The notes: a model not told the origin generated them from the sequence alone. A stretch of 64,000 nucleotides of DNA from Phymorhynchus buccinoides (GCA_017654935.2 CM065704.1:26337467-26401466), one strand, 5' to 3'; positions 45,470 to 57,690 are shown, counted from the first letter of the stretch. Numbers and translations: made by a program.

Positions 45470-45590
45470 CAGAACAGAGTGTGATGCCGGCGTCATTGAT
45501 TGCCTAGATGCTCCACTGGGCTGAAAGGGCCTAGAAAGTAAGCGTGACTCTGGGCGCAAGTTTGCTTGCATGCTTACAAGATTGTCTGTA
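45470..45590 (+). repeat. Partial third copy of the 44-kb duplicated unit
   Basis: agaacagagtgtgatgcc ... aaagggcctagaaagtaagc ... tttgcttgcatgcttacaag matches 44405-44520. aaa/GTAAGC resembles a donor, but no open frame leads into it. Confidence 0.6.
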
Positions 45591-45599
45591 TGCAGTGAT

Positions 45600-47255
45600 G
45601 CACATTTCTGTCATTTTCTGGACATTGGCCTATTAACATGTCAAATGTAATATTGTCTTGACCTCTGACAGGATATCTGTCCTGTTGCATCACTGTGGAT
45701 GCGGACTCGCATCCTATTATTTTTGTAAGAAAGGGGATAGCAATGAGTCTTGTTTTTCTCTCGTGCTATGTGTGATCAAAGAGAGTTCAGTAGTTGGGAG
45801 AATTTGTGTGTCTGTCCGTCTCTCTCCCTCTCTGTATGTACGAAAACTGAAATGCATAAAGTGATTTAGCTTTGATAAAGCACTTTTCTATACTTAGCCC
45901 TGAATGGAATAAGATCAGAATTGATATTTTTGCTGCATAAATTGGTCTTTGTGTAAAAATCGAAAAGTTATGAAAAGAACACCTTTTGCATGGAATCAAA
46001 ATTTGAATTTGTAACAATCAAAGTTGAATTAGTGAATAGGCAATTCACTGACTGAATTAGTGTTAAAGAATACAATGGTCTGTAAATTTGTAGCAAAAAG
46101 AAACATGATTTAACTTGTTTATTTCTTAATGTTTATTTTTAATAGGATTGAATGCAGTTATGTCTAGGACTAAGTACATTAAAGACCCACTACGTCACAT
46201 GTCAAAATCACTGTTGTTTGTGTTTTCCCTCTTATAGCTGGTAAGAAATCTTAATAAATCTTCCTAGCATAAGAGGGAATGTGACACGTGACGTGGGGGG
46301 TCTTTAACAAAAATAATTCTGATTGTTTGTTTTCCTTTTCCGATCGCTTCAACTGTCACTTGAACACTGAATATGCATGTGTTCAATTAAAACAAAGCCT
46401 AACACTGGTAACAGTAAAAAGTTGATAAGCTTGACTGAATATTTGTTGTGATTTAGTTGTAGACTATGATTTAGAGAAGTTGTGGTATTGTTTCCTTTTT
46501 TAATTAAATAAGAAGATTGTTTTCTCCATTCATTAAATTTTGTGCACACATTGTGTGTGTTCAAATTCTGTGCAGTATCATATAAGAAACCTTTTTATTT
46601 TTATGTTCAGTCGTTTCAGTTCCCCACCCATGCTCTCTCTCTAGTCTCTAGCTCTCTCTCACACACTAACACACACACACAAGATTTGCTAAGAACTACA
46701 CTTGAATGTATTACTACTAAGTAGTGTGTGTGTGTTTCAGTTCAAGACAATTCCCCATAGCACAGTTGACCTGAGCAGGCGCTGCAGTAAACTGAAAGTA
46801 ACCTTGGTGTAAAAAAATCCAAATGTAATTTCTGACCTCATAAACTGCACCATGATTTTTAAAAATCTGTCAAGCTTTTTTTTAATTCTTTTCTCTTTAA
46901 AAATATTTTTTTCCTTGAAAGCCTCAAGCATCGATTACCAGTGGAATTCTCTGTATGATTTTGTTGCATGGGCATGAAGGATGAACAAATATAAAATCAG
47001 TATTTATCTTGCAAGAACAATTATTATTGATTAACTTTGTCTGGAATCAAAATGGTCATGCAGATAGGGATTGAAACAGTGGTAAATGGTTCCTGGTTGG
47101 TTTGTGGTTGCCCCCTCCCCCCTTCAGCCCTGCCCACCCCCTTCCCCCTAAAAAGAAAAGAACAGAAAAAAAGAATCACAATTATTTTATAGAAATCCAT
47201 CCAAAGTTTGTTGGTAGTAATGCATCCTCAGTGTTTGAGTCTTGTGAGCCAATCT
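45600..47255. other. AT-rich, no gene supported
   Basis: Unique-looking AT-rich DNA with a small (CA)n at 46662-46682. No splice-bounded open frame was found. Confidence 0.45.
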
Positions 47256-47261
47256 ACCAGT

Positions 47262-47430
47262 CCACGCAAAAGTTATTATTTTTCCAGTTGGGGATGTTTA
47301 TCCTGCCCTGTGGCCACCGGTCTTCCTTTAATGGCACACATGATGTGTGATATATGTGAATTTGTGTCATCCTTCCCACTGGTGCAACATGACCTTCTCC
47401 TACTGAATAGTGGGATGGGCTTAATTAAGA
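47262..47430 (+). repeat. SINE-like repeat shared with 55000-55320
   Basis: gttggggatgtttatcctgccc, gtgaatttgtgtcatcc and gaccttctcctactgaatag match attggggatgcttatgctgccc etc. at 55020. This copy lacks the 3' part. Confidence 0.55.
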
Positions 47431-47567
47431 GGGTAGACCTACTCTAAGAGTAAAAAAACAACTTTTCTTTTTGTTGAAGTTATATTGATTTTTCTGTACT
47501 AAAATGATTATGATTTAATGTGAAATTTAAATTTTGTTCTTTGTACCATGAATTTTGTTCCCTTTTA

Positions 47568-48048
47568 CAAGGCATGAAAACAGCTCCGCCGTCTCAGACA
47601 AATTAAAAAAAAAATTGATCTCCACCGAAACAAAAAAATCTCCGCTGAAAAGAGAAAAAAACCTGAATCAAGATTATCTTTATATGGCACAATCTTCATT
47701 TCGTGCCTTTTTGCTCTTCTGCCGTTGTCATTTCAAAGATGGCGTCCGCCGAGAATACGTGTATTGAGTTGGCCAAATCAAAACCTTGTAAAAAAAAAAG
47801 TTGTTAGTTGGAAGGCGAATTGTGAAATGAGTATTTGAACCGCCCCCCCCCCCCCCCCCCCCCCCAACAAAACTTCAGACGTCAGCTGAAAATCCGGGTG
47901 GAAGGATGTTCGTGCCTGAAAGAAATTTTTGGACCAGTATTTGCCCCACCCCCCAAAAAAAACCCTTCTAGCCGTAAATCCGGGTGGAAGGATTCCTTGG
48001 CTAAAAAATCTCCTATTTTTGGGTAGGGAACAGTAGTTTTCATGCCTG
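47568..48048. mobile_element. hAT-like element with GGCATGAAAAC ends
   Basis: CAAGGCATGAAAAC at the left and GTTTTCATGCCTG at the right are inverted repeats; the flanks share tttta. Inside, aatccgggtggaagga occurs twice (near 47890 and 47977), and a C-run lies at 47844-47864. No transposase. Confidence 0.6.
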
Positions 48049-48410
48049 ATTTTACGATGAAAAAATAGGATGAACACCAAAATCTCTTACGTACAGTGAA
48101 AATTGATCATTTTTTGCCAATTTGAGCAGATATATTTGAAAAACTATATAAGATATTCGCTTGAAATTTTGCACTGTTGTACCAACTGATTATCTGGATT
48201 TTGTCACAGCCGTTTTGAAAATAATTGTTTACTATGTGTTTTTCACATAATTATCATACATTTTATTTTAATAAATTTTGCGTATTATTATGTCTTAAAT
48301 CATAAGATGTATTTTGCCATATATGTCTCATTCCCCAAGACAAAATTCTGATAATTATGACATCCATTTGTGTATACACCAAAACAAAACCAAAACTTTT
48401 ATGACATTTA

Positions 48411-48580
48411 CCATATTCTACAGACTGCAAGGCGCACCTGATTATAAGGCGCACCCCCCAATTTTTACACAAAATTCAGATTTTGTTATTATAATTTCTT
48501 ACTATTTTATCAGTCACATTATACGGCGCAAAGGTCTCAGTCTAGGAAAAAAGTATCGCCTTATAGTCCGTAAAATACGG
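48411..48580. mobile_element. TA-flanked MITE, 170 bp
   Basis: Ends CCATATTCTACAGACTGCAA and TTATAGTCCGTAAAATACGG are imperfect inverted repeats between TA (48409-48410) and TA (48581-48582). The subterminal ggcgcacc / ggcgca words are a common signature of an animal MITE family I cannot name with certainty. Confidence 0.65.
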
Positions 48581-48784
48581 TATGGTTTTTTTTTCAAAAC
48601 AGTAAAACCACTAGATATTTTTTTATTTAATTTTTATTTTGTAGTGACAGATATAATTTTCAACCATACATAAGTTTCTAAATGTTTTTCAGGCTGTGTT
48701 TTACTTTCAGGCTAAAACTGGAGTAATTTCATGGGATAGATTTATTTCTTATGACTAAAAGAATTTAGTGACCCTTCAGATGTG

Positions 48785-48903
48785 GTGTAGAGTGGCACAG
48801 TGGTATCGCGTTCGCTTCGTGTCAAGTAAACCCGAGTTCGAACCTGGGTACAGGGGATTTTTTCCTCTCATTCTGCACTAGGCCTTAACGGTCTGAACAT
48901 GGA

Positions 48904-48937
<34 letters not shown>

Positions 48938-49143
48938 GTGCCCATGCACTTAGCATACGTTAAACCCAGTGGCAACGAAAAAGTTGTCATTTGGTCAAAA
49001 TTTACCCCACAAAAATTGACAAAAATTGCATGCAAAAAAAGAAAGAAAAAATGGGTGGCGCGCCTCTGGCTGCCACCAGGTGGGAGCAACCCGAATTTCA
49101 CAGAGACGCCTCTGTGACTATAAAGTACCTAATACCTAATACC
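48785..49143 (+). mobile_element. tRNA-derived SINE, full-length
   Basis: Head TGGCACAGTGGTATCGCG (A-box-like) and GAGTTCGAACC (B-box), the same body as 4881-5265, and end tgactataaagtacc(taatacc)n. It lacks about 15 bases around the cgacgcgctctc block. Confidence 0.85.
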
Positions 49144-49939
49144 TGATATTTGTGCAAGACCTTGTGCAGGCGTTCGCACACAGGACCTCAGTTTTAAGTC
49201 TCATCTGGGGACTTTTTTTTAATACAGTACTGAGCAAGATAACGCACTCAACTTCCTTATAAAAAAATATATAGGGCAAAACCAAACAATTGCAAGCCAC
49301 AAACAAATTTATTCATGAAAGTTTTTAATAATCATGCTCAACTGATGAAAGTTCAGAACAAGAATTTTTTCCAGATGCTTGTTAGTTCCTTAAAAACGTT
49401 AAAAAAAATAAAGGTGGTTTTCATTGGAACCCATATAATAATAAAAAAAAAGTCCTTTGTTAAAAAAAAAATCCTGCATTGTAAAATATTTTCAGTTTTT
49501 ATCTTCTCGTCGTCACAAAAAAACTTTTTGTCTATGTGTAGATTTAACATTTTCAGGGAGAACAGGGTAGCCTTGAGTTTATTTTTTTAAGCGGCAGGCC
49601 TAGCTGAATATGGGTCTCGGGTAAACTTTATTTTTTCTCACTTGCCCGACAACACAACATTTTCCTTTAAATTAATAACTTTTGAACACATATTTTGGTT
49701 ATATTTCAGCTAGGCCTGCCACCTTAAGGAATTCTGTGAAAAACGTTTTCTTTTACAATTAAAAAAATTCAAAAGTGATTTGCAACAGGTTTTTTTATAC
49801 CTAGAACTTTAGAAATATGCATTAAACTTGAGTATGCTTCATGAACAAAATAGGCAAACAGTCTTTCAACAGGTTGAATGACTCCTGTACAGTTTTGTAT
49901 GTGTGAAAACTCTAAATATCAAGGTGGATTTGTATGTTT

Positions 49940-50394
49940 TCAGGACAGGATGGAATCCCCCATCTTCCTTGCGGTGAATGCAGTAGCACAGGACAAGTTG
50001 ACCAGGCGTGTGGACATCACTGGACAAGTTGACAGGCGTGTAGACATCACTGAAGACAGGACAAGTTGACCAGGCGTGTGGACATCACTGAAGACAAGTT
50101 GACCAGCCATGTGTAAAGACAAGTTGACCAGCCGTGTGGACATCACTGAAGACAAGTTGACCAGGCGTGTGGACATCACTGAAGACAAGTTGACCAGCCG
50201 TGTGGACATCACTGAAGACAAGTTGACCAGCAGTGTGGACATCACTGAAGACAGGACAAGTTGACCAGGCATGTGGACATCACTGAAGACAAGTTGACCA
50301 GGCATGTGGACATCACTGAAGACAAGTTGACCAGCCGTGTGGACATCACTGAAGACAAGTTGACCAGCAGTGTGGAAATCAGAGATGTCAGCAT
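49940..50394 (-). CDS. Gene 2 terminal exon: 11-residue repeats
   Basis: Begins after a strong acceptor (catgattttttttcag, AG at 50396-50395) and runs 455 nt to TGA at 49942-49940. Phase 1 in matches the exon at 51964-52065. After D-A-D-I-S-D-F-H it consists of 11-residue units: first A-G-Q-L-V-F-S-D-V-H-T type. After a 5-base expansion it becomes L-V-N-L-S-S-V-M-S-T-R type, then returns to the first frame after an 8-base-short unit, switches again, and closes with a unique tail F-T-A-R-K-M-G-D-S-I-L-S. An AATAAA lies about 300 bases downstream (near 49632). I recognise no family. The opposite strand is also partly open but stops at 50069. Confidence 0.5.
49992..50394. repeat. 33-bp minisatellite, 12 units
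   Basis: Unit gacaagttgaccagccgtgt + ggacatcactgaa. Lengths in order: 31, 37, 33, 25, 33, 33, 33, 38, 33, 33, 33, then a diverged last unit. The 37/38 units carry an extra gacag, and the 25 unit is truncated. Confidence 0.9.
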
Positions 50395-50399
50395 CTGAA

Positions 50400-51960
50400 A
50401 AAAAATCATGTGTAGAATTTATTATTTTTATGCATGTTTTATATCTACTATTTTATTGATTAAAAATAAAATGTACAAAATTCTATTAATTAATATGAAC
50501 ATACATGGAAAAGTCCAAGCATAAGGGAATCAAACATTTTTAAATTATGAAATCTGATAAAACACTAAAATCAAAGAAAATGACTAGTGCAGACCTGGGT
50601 ACCGGTACCCCAAAAAATTGATGTAGTAAGATTTGGAGTCAAAATAGTAAGATGTCAAAAAACAGTTTTAAAAATGGGTCAATGACGCAGGCGCGCCGAC
50701 AATTTGTAGCTCTGCACACACACAAACTATTAGAGAGACTTGAAACAACATTTGAGAGGGGGGGGAGCTGGGCCGGTCAGGGTTCGACCCCGGTGATCGC
50801 TACGCTAGCCGGATTGGTCCAGCCCGAATACTATGAAAAGGCCTATGGTCAACACCACCAGACAGTAAAACAAAGACATTTTCTTTATTAAATTTAAAAA
50901 AATAATAATAATTTAATATGTAAAGTTATATGTCATTGGAAAGCTTAAAGGTTAGACTTAAGCATGAATGTGATTGTAAGACTGTGATTGATTTCATTAA
51001 TTAATTAAAAAAAATAATGAACGGACAGGTGTGTTGAATTTTTTCAAATGCAACCACTCTCTGGGCTATTTTTGTGTCTTCAAGTTTAACTTGGATCGAT
51101 GGATGAATGGTGTGCAAAAGAATAATCATCCAAAGACATTTAGACACTGGCATCTTTGGAATTATCGGGTAATTTGTTTAAAATAAAGGTAGGCCTAATC
51201 AAAGTCAAGTCTTTGATCGGTAGCCGTAACCGTAGCAAGATCAGTTTCCACTAGTAGTGGCACATTGAAGGGAGGAAGATATGATATATCTCTTTTCAAA
51301 GTACTGTGCCCCTTCCAACCGCGTTGTGTGCGTGCATGCGTGTTTGTGCATGTGCGTGTGGTGTGATCGTGTGTGTGTGTGTGTGTGTATCTGTTTGGTG
51401 CGTGCGTCTGTCTGTGTTTAGTGCGTGCGTGCGCGCGCGCGTGCGTGTGTGTATAATATATTTTTGTCATCTATTTATTTATATATTGCTTGCTGGGTTT
51501 GTTTGTGTTGGGGTTTTTTTTTCAATTATTATTGTAAGCGCTTAGGGCTTTTTTGAGATTAGGGGCTATAAATGTTCATTATTATTATTATAATGAATCA
51601 AGACATTTGTTAACTGAAATTGAGGATAAAAAGTGGTGTTAGAAATGAATGCCAAGATACCTGAACATTCAAATCTTTAAAAGAAAAACTTTTTAAAAAA
51701 ACATTTCAAACCTGTAAAAAAAAAAATCTTGTTGCACATTTTAAACCTTTGAATTTACATTTTATTACTTTTCAATGTTCATAATTTTTACTATTTATGA
51801 AACAATATGTAACAATTACTGAACTAGAGCTAAAGGTCTAGAGCTAAAGTGTAAAGACATCCATTTCAAAATTCAATTATTGATACACCTTACTTGTTGA
51901 TTAATGTTACTATTCATTTATTAATAAGTACCATATCTATACTGCTAAGCGCTATGCTCT
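50400..51960. other. Gene 2 intron, repeats only
   Basis: AT-rich. A GC-richer segment at 50670-50870 contains ggttcgaccccgg, which resembles a pol III B-box without a convincing A-box. GT-rich sequence lies at 51325-51460. Confidence 0.5.
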
Positions 51961-51963
51961 CAC

Positions 51964-52065
51964 CAAGTGCTGCATCATCTGTGCAGTTTCTCCTGTTGTT
52001 CGTTGCCTCCTGATGTCTGCACACTAGCGGCTTTATATGGACTGCTTGTATAAAAGGCTCCCTAT
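51964..52065 (-). CDS. Gene 2 internal exon
   Basis: 102 nt, phase 1 in and out. The acceptor is aaaatctatttcag/ATAGGG (AG at 52067-52066) and the donor is CTTG/GTGAGA (GT at 51963-51962). Both sites are close to consensus. The peptide reads D-R-E-P-F-I-Q-A-V-H-I-K-P-L-V-C, then R-H-Q-E-A-T-N-N-R-R-N-C-T-D-D-A-A-L. It has no recognisable domain. The two cysteines could be structural. Phases fit the exons at 53388-53484 and 49940-50394 exactly. Confidence 0.55.
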
Positions 52066-52551
52066 CTGAAATAGATTTTAAAAGAAAAAGGAAAAATCTC
52101 TTGCCAGTCATCATATGGTCTCAATCTTCCTTTTTCCTGATATTGCTCATGATTTCTATTCTGATTGTATCAAGAAAAAAGGAAAAATAACAATTAACCA
52201 AACAAACAAAAGGTGTGTTCTGTATATTCAAGCACAGAAATAATGTTGCAGTTTAACACTAACATATGTTGTACTATATCATTTTTCTTGTTCCAATCAT
52301 ATGAATGAATGATAAATATTACTGATGACTTCTACATACAAGTTTTTAAATTAATAAAACTAAATTCAAATTAACCTCGATTGTGTTGTTTTTTGTTCAC
52401 AGAGTATAAGTGTACTTAAACTAAGCATGATTCCAAACAGAAACTAGCCAGAAATTTCACTGATATTCATTAAAAGAGGCATTTCTACCCTTTTTGGTAA
52501 TGTTCAGGTCCCCTGCACCTGCCTTATGCCCATGTAATGTTGTTGTCATAC

Positions 52552-52741
52552 TTAAAGGCCTATCAACCGATCCCTAGGATCAGATAACGCTGGTCCCACA
52601 CATCTGACGCGGCGCGCGAAGGCTGCTTTCTCACACAATAGGGGGAAGAGAAGGGAAAACCCGCTTCTGTGGCTGCAGCGATTGGAATACTAAGCGCGCG
52701 TCAAGCCTACCCTCCTTTTACAGTCCGGCTGTGCCTTTAAA
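52552..52741. mobile_element. Short MITE with TTAAAGGC ends
   Basis: TTAAAGGCCTATCAACCG at the left and GTGCCTTTAA at the right; 190 bp, GC-rich in an AT-rich setting. It lies in the gene 2 intron between the exons at 53388 and 52065. Confidence 0.5.
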
Positions 52742-53387
52742 GACTTCAGGGATCATCCCAACAGCCGAAGCACTTGAATACTATGGTACAAAACGAACCA
52801 GCTATGGACGAGAACATTGCATGTGTGACTGTTTTGTATTACCCCGCCATGTGGGCAGCCACACTCCGACCGGAGGATTTTAGACTGATGATGTTATGCT
52901 AGGAGTTTGTCATGGCTATAGACAATCCTCGCATAACTATTTAGAACATAGCATTTTGATGTAGTCTTGGTGTTCTACCTTATGTCAATTGGTCTGACAC
53001 AGCCTTATGCCAAGGTGAGAAGTATCATACAGTCTCATTATTTTACTGATATAACTACAGATGGCATGACAGGAATACTTTAAACAGACTTTGATGTGCT
53101 AGTTGCATGATTACAAATTACATGTGCGTGCATGCACATACGTGTGTGTATCATAGATACACTCATGCTACAAACATTTATTGTTTTCACACAAACATGT
53201 AATATACACGGGACAAGCAAATAAGCATGCTCACATGAAATACACACACACATGGCTGACTGCAAAAGTCTTCTATTCGGTGTGGTGGACATCAGACAGC
53301 TGTTTTAGTCCCTCCCCACCCACCCTACCCACCCCAAATAAGAATTAAAAAAAGCATAATTACAAATATTAATATTATTAACATTAC

Positions 53388-53484
53388 CAAACATGGATGT
53401 GGTAATCGTGTACTCAGCTGGCACAGCATCAGAAGTGTGCACTGGCACGTCCTGCGCTTGTGGATTTAAATCTTCACTGCCAGT
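53388..53484 (-). CDS. Gene 2 upstream exon
   Basis: 97 nt, phase 0 in and 1 out. The acceptor is ttgttgtttttcag/ACTGGC (AG at 53486-53485) with a good pyrimidine tract. The donor is TTTG/GTAATG (GT at 53387-53386). The peptide reads T-G-S-E-D-L-N-P-Q-A-Q-D-V-P-V-H, then A-E-Y-T-I-T-T-S-M-F: acidic, probably disordered. Further 5' exons must exist to the right, but none is identified before 57 kb. Confidence 0.5.
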
Positions 53485-54061
53485 CTGAAAAACAACAATA
53501 AAACAAAAACAAAAACAAAAATTGAAATCAAAATCACATGGCTTGACTTCTATATGGTTTCTGTTGAAGTTCAACCTGTAAACCATAGGGCCAGCCCGGC
53601 CTATAATATTTTTGGGTATATTTGATATAGAATCAAGTATTATCAAATGTTTATCTTTTCATCTTATTTTTACAAAAATATGTATGCATATGTATGGGTG
53701 CTTGCACATATATGCATGTGTGCAAGTGCTTTAAAAACCACAAACACACAATCATGCATGTGCGAGCACACACATACACACACACACTCACTGATGATAC
53801 AAACACAAAATATAGCTTCTTATAACTGACTTTTTAGCAACTCATTTTATATATGCTTGTGAGGCATCTTTACTTGTTCAGACACATTATATGCCTAATT
53901 TCATATAGCACGTTTTCTAACAGTTCATGTGTCGGCATTATCATGCATTGTTGGTGAAAGGTGGATGGAGGAGGTAGGAGGGAAAAAAAGGTCTTGTTAA
54001 TCAGACAACACCCCCCAATACAATAGGCAAGACTGACAGCTTGAAAACTTATAAATACAAT

Positions 54062-54120
54062 TGGCTACATGATCTTTCTCTCTCTCTCTCTCTCTCTCTC
54101 TAACACACACACAAACACAT
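54062..54120. repeat. (CT)n and (AC)n microsatellite
   Basis: tctctctc at 54076-54100 followed by acacacac. Confidence 0.8.
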
Positions 54121-54424
54121 TTGCGCGCGAGCATACACACACACACATGGAAGCATACTTTTGTTACCATACCGCTAGTTCCACACACCGTTGTTTATGC
54201 GTGAGTACAATGCACGCATAATTATATTCTGAATGGGCTTGTGTGTGAGTGTAAATGTACGTGTATGTGCGCGCGCATGCGTTCATATGGGTTTGACGGA
54301 CACAAGGGGAGAGAGACATTTTGTGGGACTAGCGGTATGTGGGACTAGTTGTATCATGGATGTAAATTTATAGTGAAAGTGATCATGTACCGAGGATAGA
54401 AAAGTGATAGGACAAACTGTCCTA

Positions 54425-54665
54425 CTTACTTACTTAGGACTGGTGCTCCAAGAGGCGCATAGTCCACTGACGACACCCCGCCATCACACCCTGTTCTGGG
54501 CAGCTCTTTTCACGCCATTCCAGCTCGTTCCCTGTCTCTCCAGTTCAGCCAGGGTGTCCCTCCTCCAGCTGTTGTGATGCCGACATCTCGTCCTTTTCCT
54601 CTGGGGGTTCCACGTCAGGGCCTGGCATGTGATGCTGGTTTCCTGTGGGTGTGTCCAATCCAGCC
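54425..54665 (-). pseudogene. LINE 3' end fragment
   Basis: On the minus strand it encodes the C-terminal signature of many non-LTR reverse transcriptases: I-T-C-Q-A-L-T-W-N-P-Q-x-K-R, R-R-D-T-L-A-E-L-E, S-W-N-G-V-K-R-A-A-Q-N-R-V, then after a stop W-R-G-V-V-S-G-L-C-A. The stop is TGA where R is expected. It ends at a (taag)n tail (ctacttacttactta on the plus strand). This is a 5'-truncated, inactive insertion. Confidence 0.65.
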
Positions 54666-54796
54666 CCACTTCCTCTGTTGAATCTGCTAGGCAACTGGTT
54701 CCTGTCCCGCCCGCTGCCACAGATGTCCTGAGACAAGAGAAATCAATAGGACAATGTCCTGGCTCTTTCCAGAAATCAATAAGACAAAGTTCGCCT

Positions 54797-54912
54797 GTGT
54801 TACAAAAATAATCAGACATTAGTCCTGACAGGGGAGAACACAATAGGACAGTTTGTGTTACAAAAATAATCAGACATTAGTCCTGACAGGGGAGAACACA
54901 ATAGGACATTTT
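54797..54912 (+). repeat. 58-bp tandem duplication
   Basis: gtgttacaaaaataatcag..ctgacaggggagaacacaat occurs at 54797 and 54855. A smaller aatcaataggacaatgtcc / aatcaataagacaaag pair precedes it. Confidence 0.85.
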
Positions 54913-54999
54913 CAATATTAATAGGTCAATGGACTATGACCAGGGCCTCCGGACATCACTCCAGTATGGGGGTAGGGGTGGGCTAGGGTATGTGGTAAC

Positions 55000-55320
55000 A
55001 AAACTATGCCTCTTCTTCATATTGGGGATGCTTATGCTGCCCCACGCCCAAAGTCTTCATTTAGACTGCAACTGGCGCACAGGATGCATGCTATGTGAGT
55101 TTGTGTCATCCATCCCACCGGCACATGGCCTACTCCTACCGATTAGTGGAATGGACTTTAACGTGTGCACAAGATCTTTGTGCATGCGTTCGCACACGGG
55201 ACCTGACGTCAGGTACCTGGGTGGCGTGAGGAAAATAGGAGTAAAGTGCCTTTCCCAAGGACACACCACTGCGACCCCAGCTGGATTCGAACCCACACAC
55301 TCGCAAACTTACACACACAC
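55000..55320 (-). mobile_element. SINE-like repeat with tRNA-type B-box
   Basis: On the minus strand it has GGGTTCGAATCC (B-box) near 55290, then a block gtgtccttgggaaaggcact and cctcacgccacccaggtac often seen in invertebrate SINEs. The left part is shared with 47262-47430, and the words gttcgcacacgggacct with the tail of the SINE at 48785. The A-box is not clear. Confidence 0.5.
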
Positions 55321-56515
55321 GTTTAACTTGTTTTCTGTTTCACCTCATAAGAACATAGAAAACATTTTCAAACAGATCTAGACTAGTTATTCTTCATTCT
55401 CAGATCCGTGTGGGCCTGTGTGTCATCTACTGAATGAAATAGGGGCAATAAGTTTGCACAGGTCTAGTTAGCGTGCAGCATCATGATCATGACACATTAG
55501 ATCTAGACCAGACTACATATTTTATGTATTTTATTTCAGCATTATCCCGCGATCACGATATGATGTAGGTATCGTCTAGATCTATCGAGGGAACCCTTAC
55601 CTTCATCTATAACAGATGTGGTAGACTAGTCTAGAACAACAACACCACCACCACAACAACAACAAAGATTTGTTTTAGTTTCTTTCATCATTGCAGGAAT
55701 TGATGAAGTCTAAGGTCATTGCCGGTAGGTGGCAAGGCAGGAAGTTTTGTAGACAACGGCTACGTGGGTAACGGTTGGCATTGTCAACGGTAAACAAAAC
55801 AAAACAAAGCTCCCTTCGATGAATAAACTTATAAAGCCATCATACGAACACACACATTCAGCAAGCAGTATGTTGACCTAAAAGTAAAATCTAGTAACTA
55901 AACTGTTTGAGGGAAGCGTCACTGACTTTGGACACGATTCTGATGACATGGGCTGTGAAATAAAGCCTACCATATCACCACAAACAGACTGAAAAGACTC
56001 ACTTGCATAGAAAGAAACACCTGACAAAAAAAGACGGGCACAGCGCGTTGGCTCGGTTCACAATGTGCCAGCCGCCCCAGTGCCCAACCAGTTATTGGAA
56101 AGATGTCAATTCTTGGAAAACATAATCTTTTGGATGAGTCAATACCATCTAGTGCCTACAGTGGGCGAAGTCTCTCACCAAAAATGCGTTTTCGTCGTAA
56201 ATGTCTCCTTTGAATGAGACAAACTGCAATCACGGCAGCCATTGTTATCAGTATGCTAAGTATTTAGAGGCGGACCCCCCGCCTCTAACTTAGCAGCGAT
56301 TTTGGCTACTAAGTTATTATCATGCTAGGCCTAAATGTCGACGTGAATAGCAAATTTCGACTTTAGTAGGAGCTACTAAGATATTAGTATGCTAAGTCAC
56401 TTAGCACCTCGACATGAATACCGTCCCTGATCTCCCTTGACTAACCAACGATGTTGATCTAAACCGTTAGCAACCAGCAAACAAACGTTGTGGGGGGTGG
56501 GGGTGCGAACGTGCT
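55321..56515. other. No gene supported
   Basis: Includes acaacaacaccaccacc at 55640. Upstream exons of gene 2 could be here but none is distinguishable. Confidence 0.4.
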
Positions 56516-56518
56516 TGT

Positions 56519-56520
56519 AC

Positions 56521-56555
<35 letters not shown>

Positions 56556-56574
56556 TGTGTGTGTGTGTGTGTGG
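56519..56574. repeat. (GT)n microsatellite
   Basis: About 27 GT dinucleotides with one TA. Confidence 0.9.
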
Positions 56575-57155
56575 GGGTGCATTAGATACACTTAAGCGAC
56601 ACCTTTCCTGGAATCAAAACTATATTCTCCATTTTTTCCCAGATTGTCCTTCAATGGCGGCCACTGCCCTCCTTTAGAGGCAACTTTACTTTCATTGTAC
56701 GCTGTCCGAGCATTTGTTATCCCATTGAAAATCGACTCTGTTAGTTTAATTAATGGCTATTTATTGACGTGTAGTGTTGTACAAATTTGGCTAAAGTCTA
56801 TGGTCATTGCTCAGAACTTTCCGTATATTTCGGACAACCTTTTCCTACCCAACCCTCCAACCCCTTACCCGCATTTTATATATGTCCATTTCTTAAACGG
56901 GAACCCTGACGGATGAGTTTTTCCAACCCTTTACCCGTATTTTATATATCTCCATTTCTTCACCATTTCTTAAAGAATGTACGGATGAGTTTTTTGGGCA
57001 AGAAACGAGTCGAGATCACCGGGAAAACGCCTTTTACAGAGTTTGCAACACTCGCTTTGCTCTGGTTGCCTTTGAAATCAAAACCATCAAGTCGGCATTC
57101 CTCCTTGGCGGAGGTGCTGGAAGTCGAGATTATTTCAGTGAAAGACAATACTTCA

Positions 57156-57659
57156 AGTCACGGAGGCGTCTCTGTCAAATTCGGGTTGCTTCCACCTGGA
57201 GAGCGCGTCGCAGCTAGAGGCGCGCCACTCCCTTTTTTTTTGCATGCGATTTCTGTGTGACTGATCGAGGAAGGAAAGGGAGGGAGGTGGGAAGTACATT
57301 TTGACCAAATGACCATTTTTTCGTTGCCACTGGGCTTAACGTGTGCTAAGTGCATGAGCACATGGGACTAAGGCTTATCGTCTCATCCGAAAGACTCCAC
57401 GTTCAGACCGTAAGGCCTAGGTATTAGGTATTATTAGGTACTTTATAGTCACAGAGGCGTCTCTGTGAAATTCGGGTTGCTCCCACCTGGAGAGCGCGTC
57501 GCAGCCAGAGGCGCGCCACCCATTTTTTTTTAACAATTTTTTTTGCATGCGATTTTTGTCACTGATGAGGGAGGGGGGGGGGGGGGGGGGAAATTTTGAC
57601 CAAATGACAACTTTTTCGTTGCCACTGGGCTTAACGTATGCTAAGTGCATGGGCACACG

Positions 57660-57690
<31 letters not shown>

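Noticed and set aside
49992..50399. Plus-strand repeat peptide D-K-L-T-S-R-V-D-I-T-E with its own acceptor-like site at 49941
   Set aside because: Length-variant units bring a stop at 50069 in that frame, whereas the minus strand stays open and joins in phase to two upstream exons. Not fully excluded.
50780..50800. Pol III B-box or tRNA at ggttcgaccccgg
   Set aside because: No matching A-box or folding arms at the right distance.
52783..52902. 39-codon ORF beginning M-V-Q-N-E-P-A-M-D-E-N
   Set aside because: Protein-like but short, isolated, on the opposite strand inside a gene 2 intron next to a MITE; no splice or homology support.
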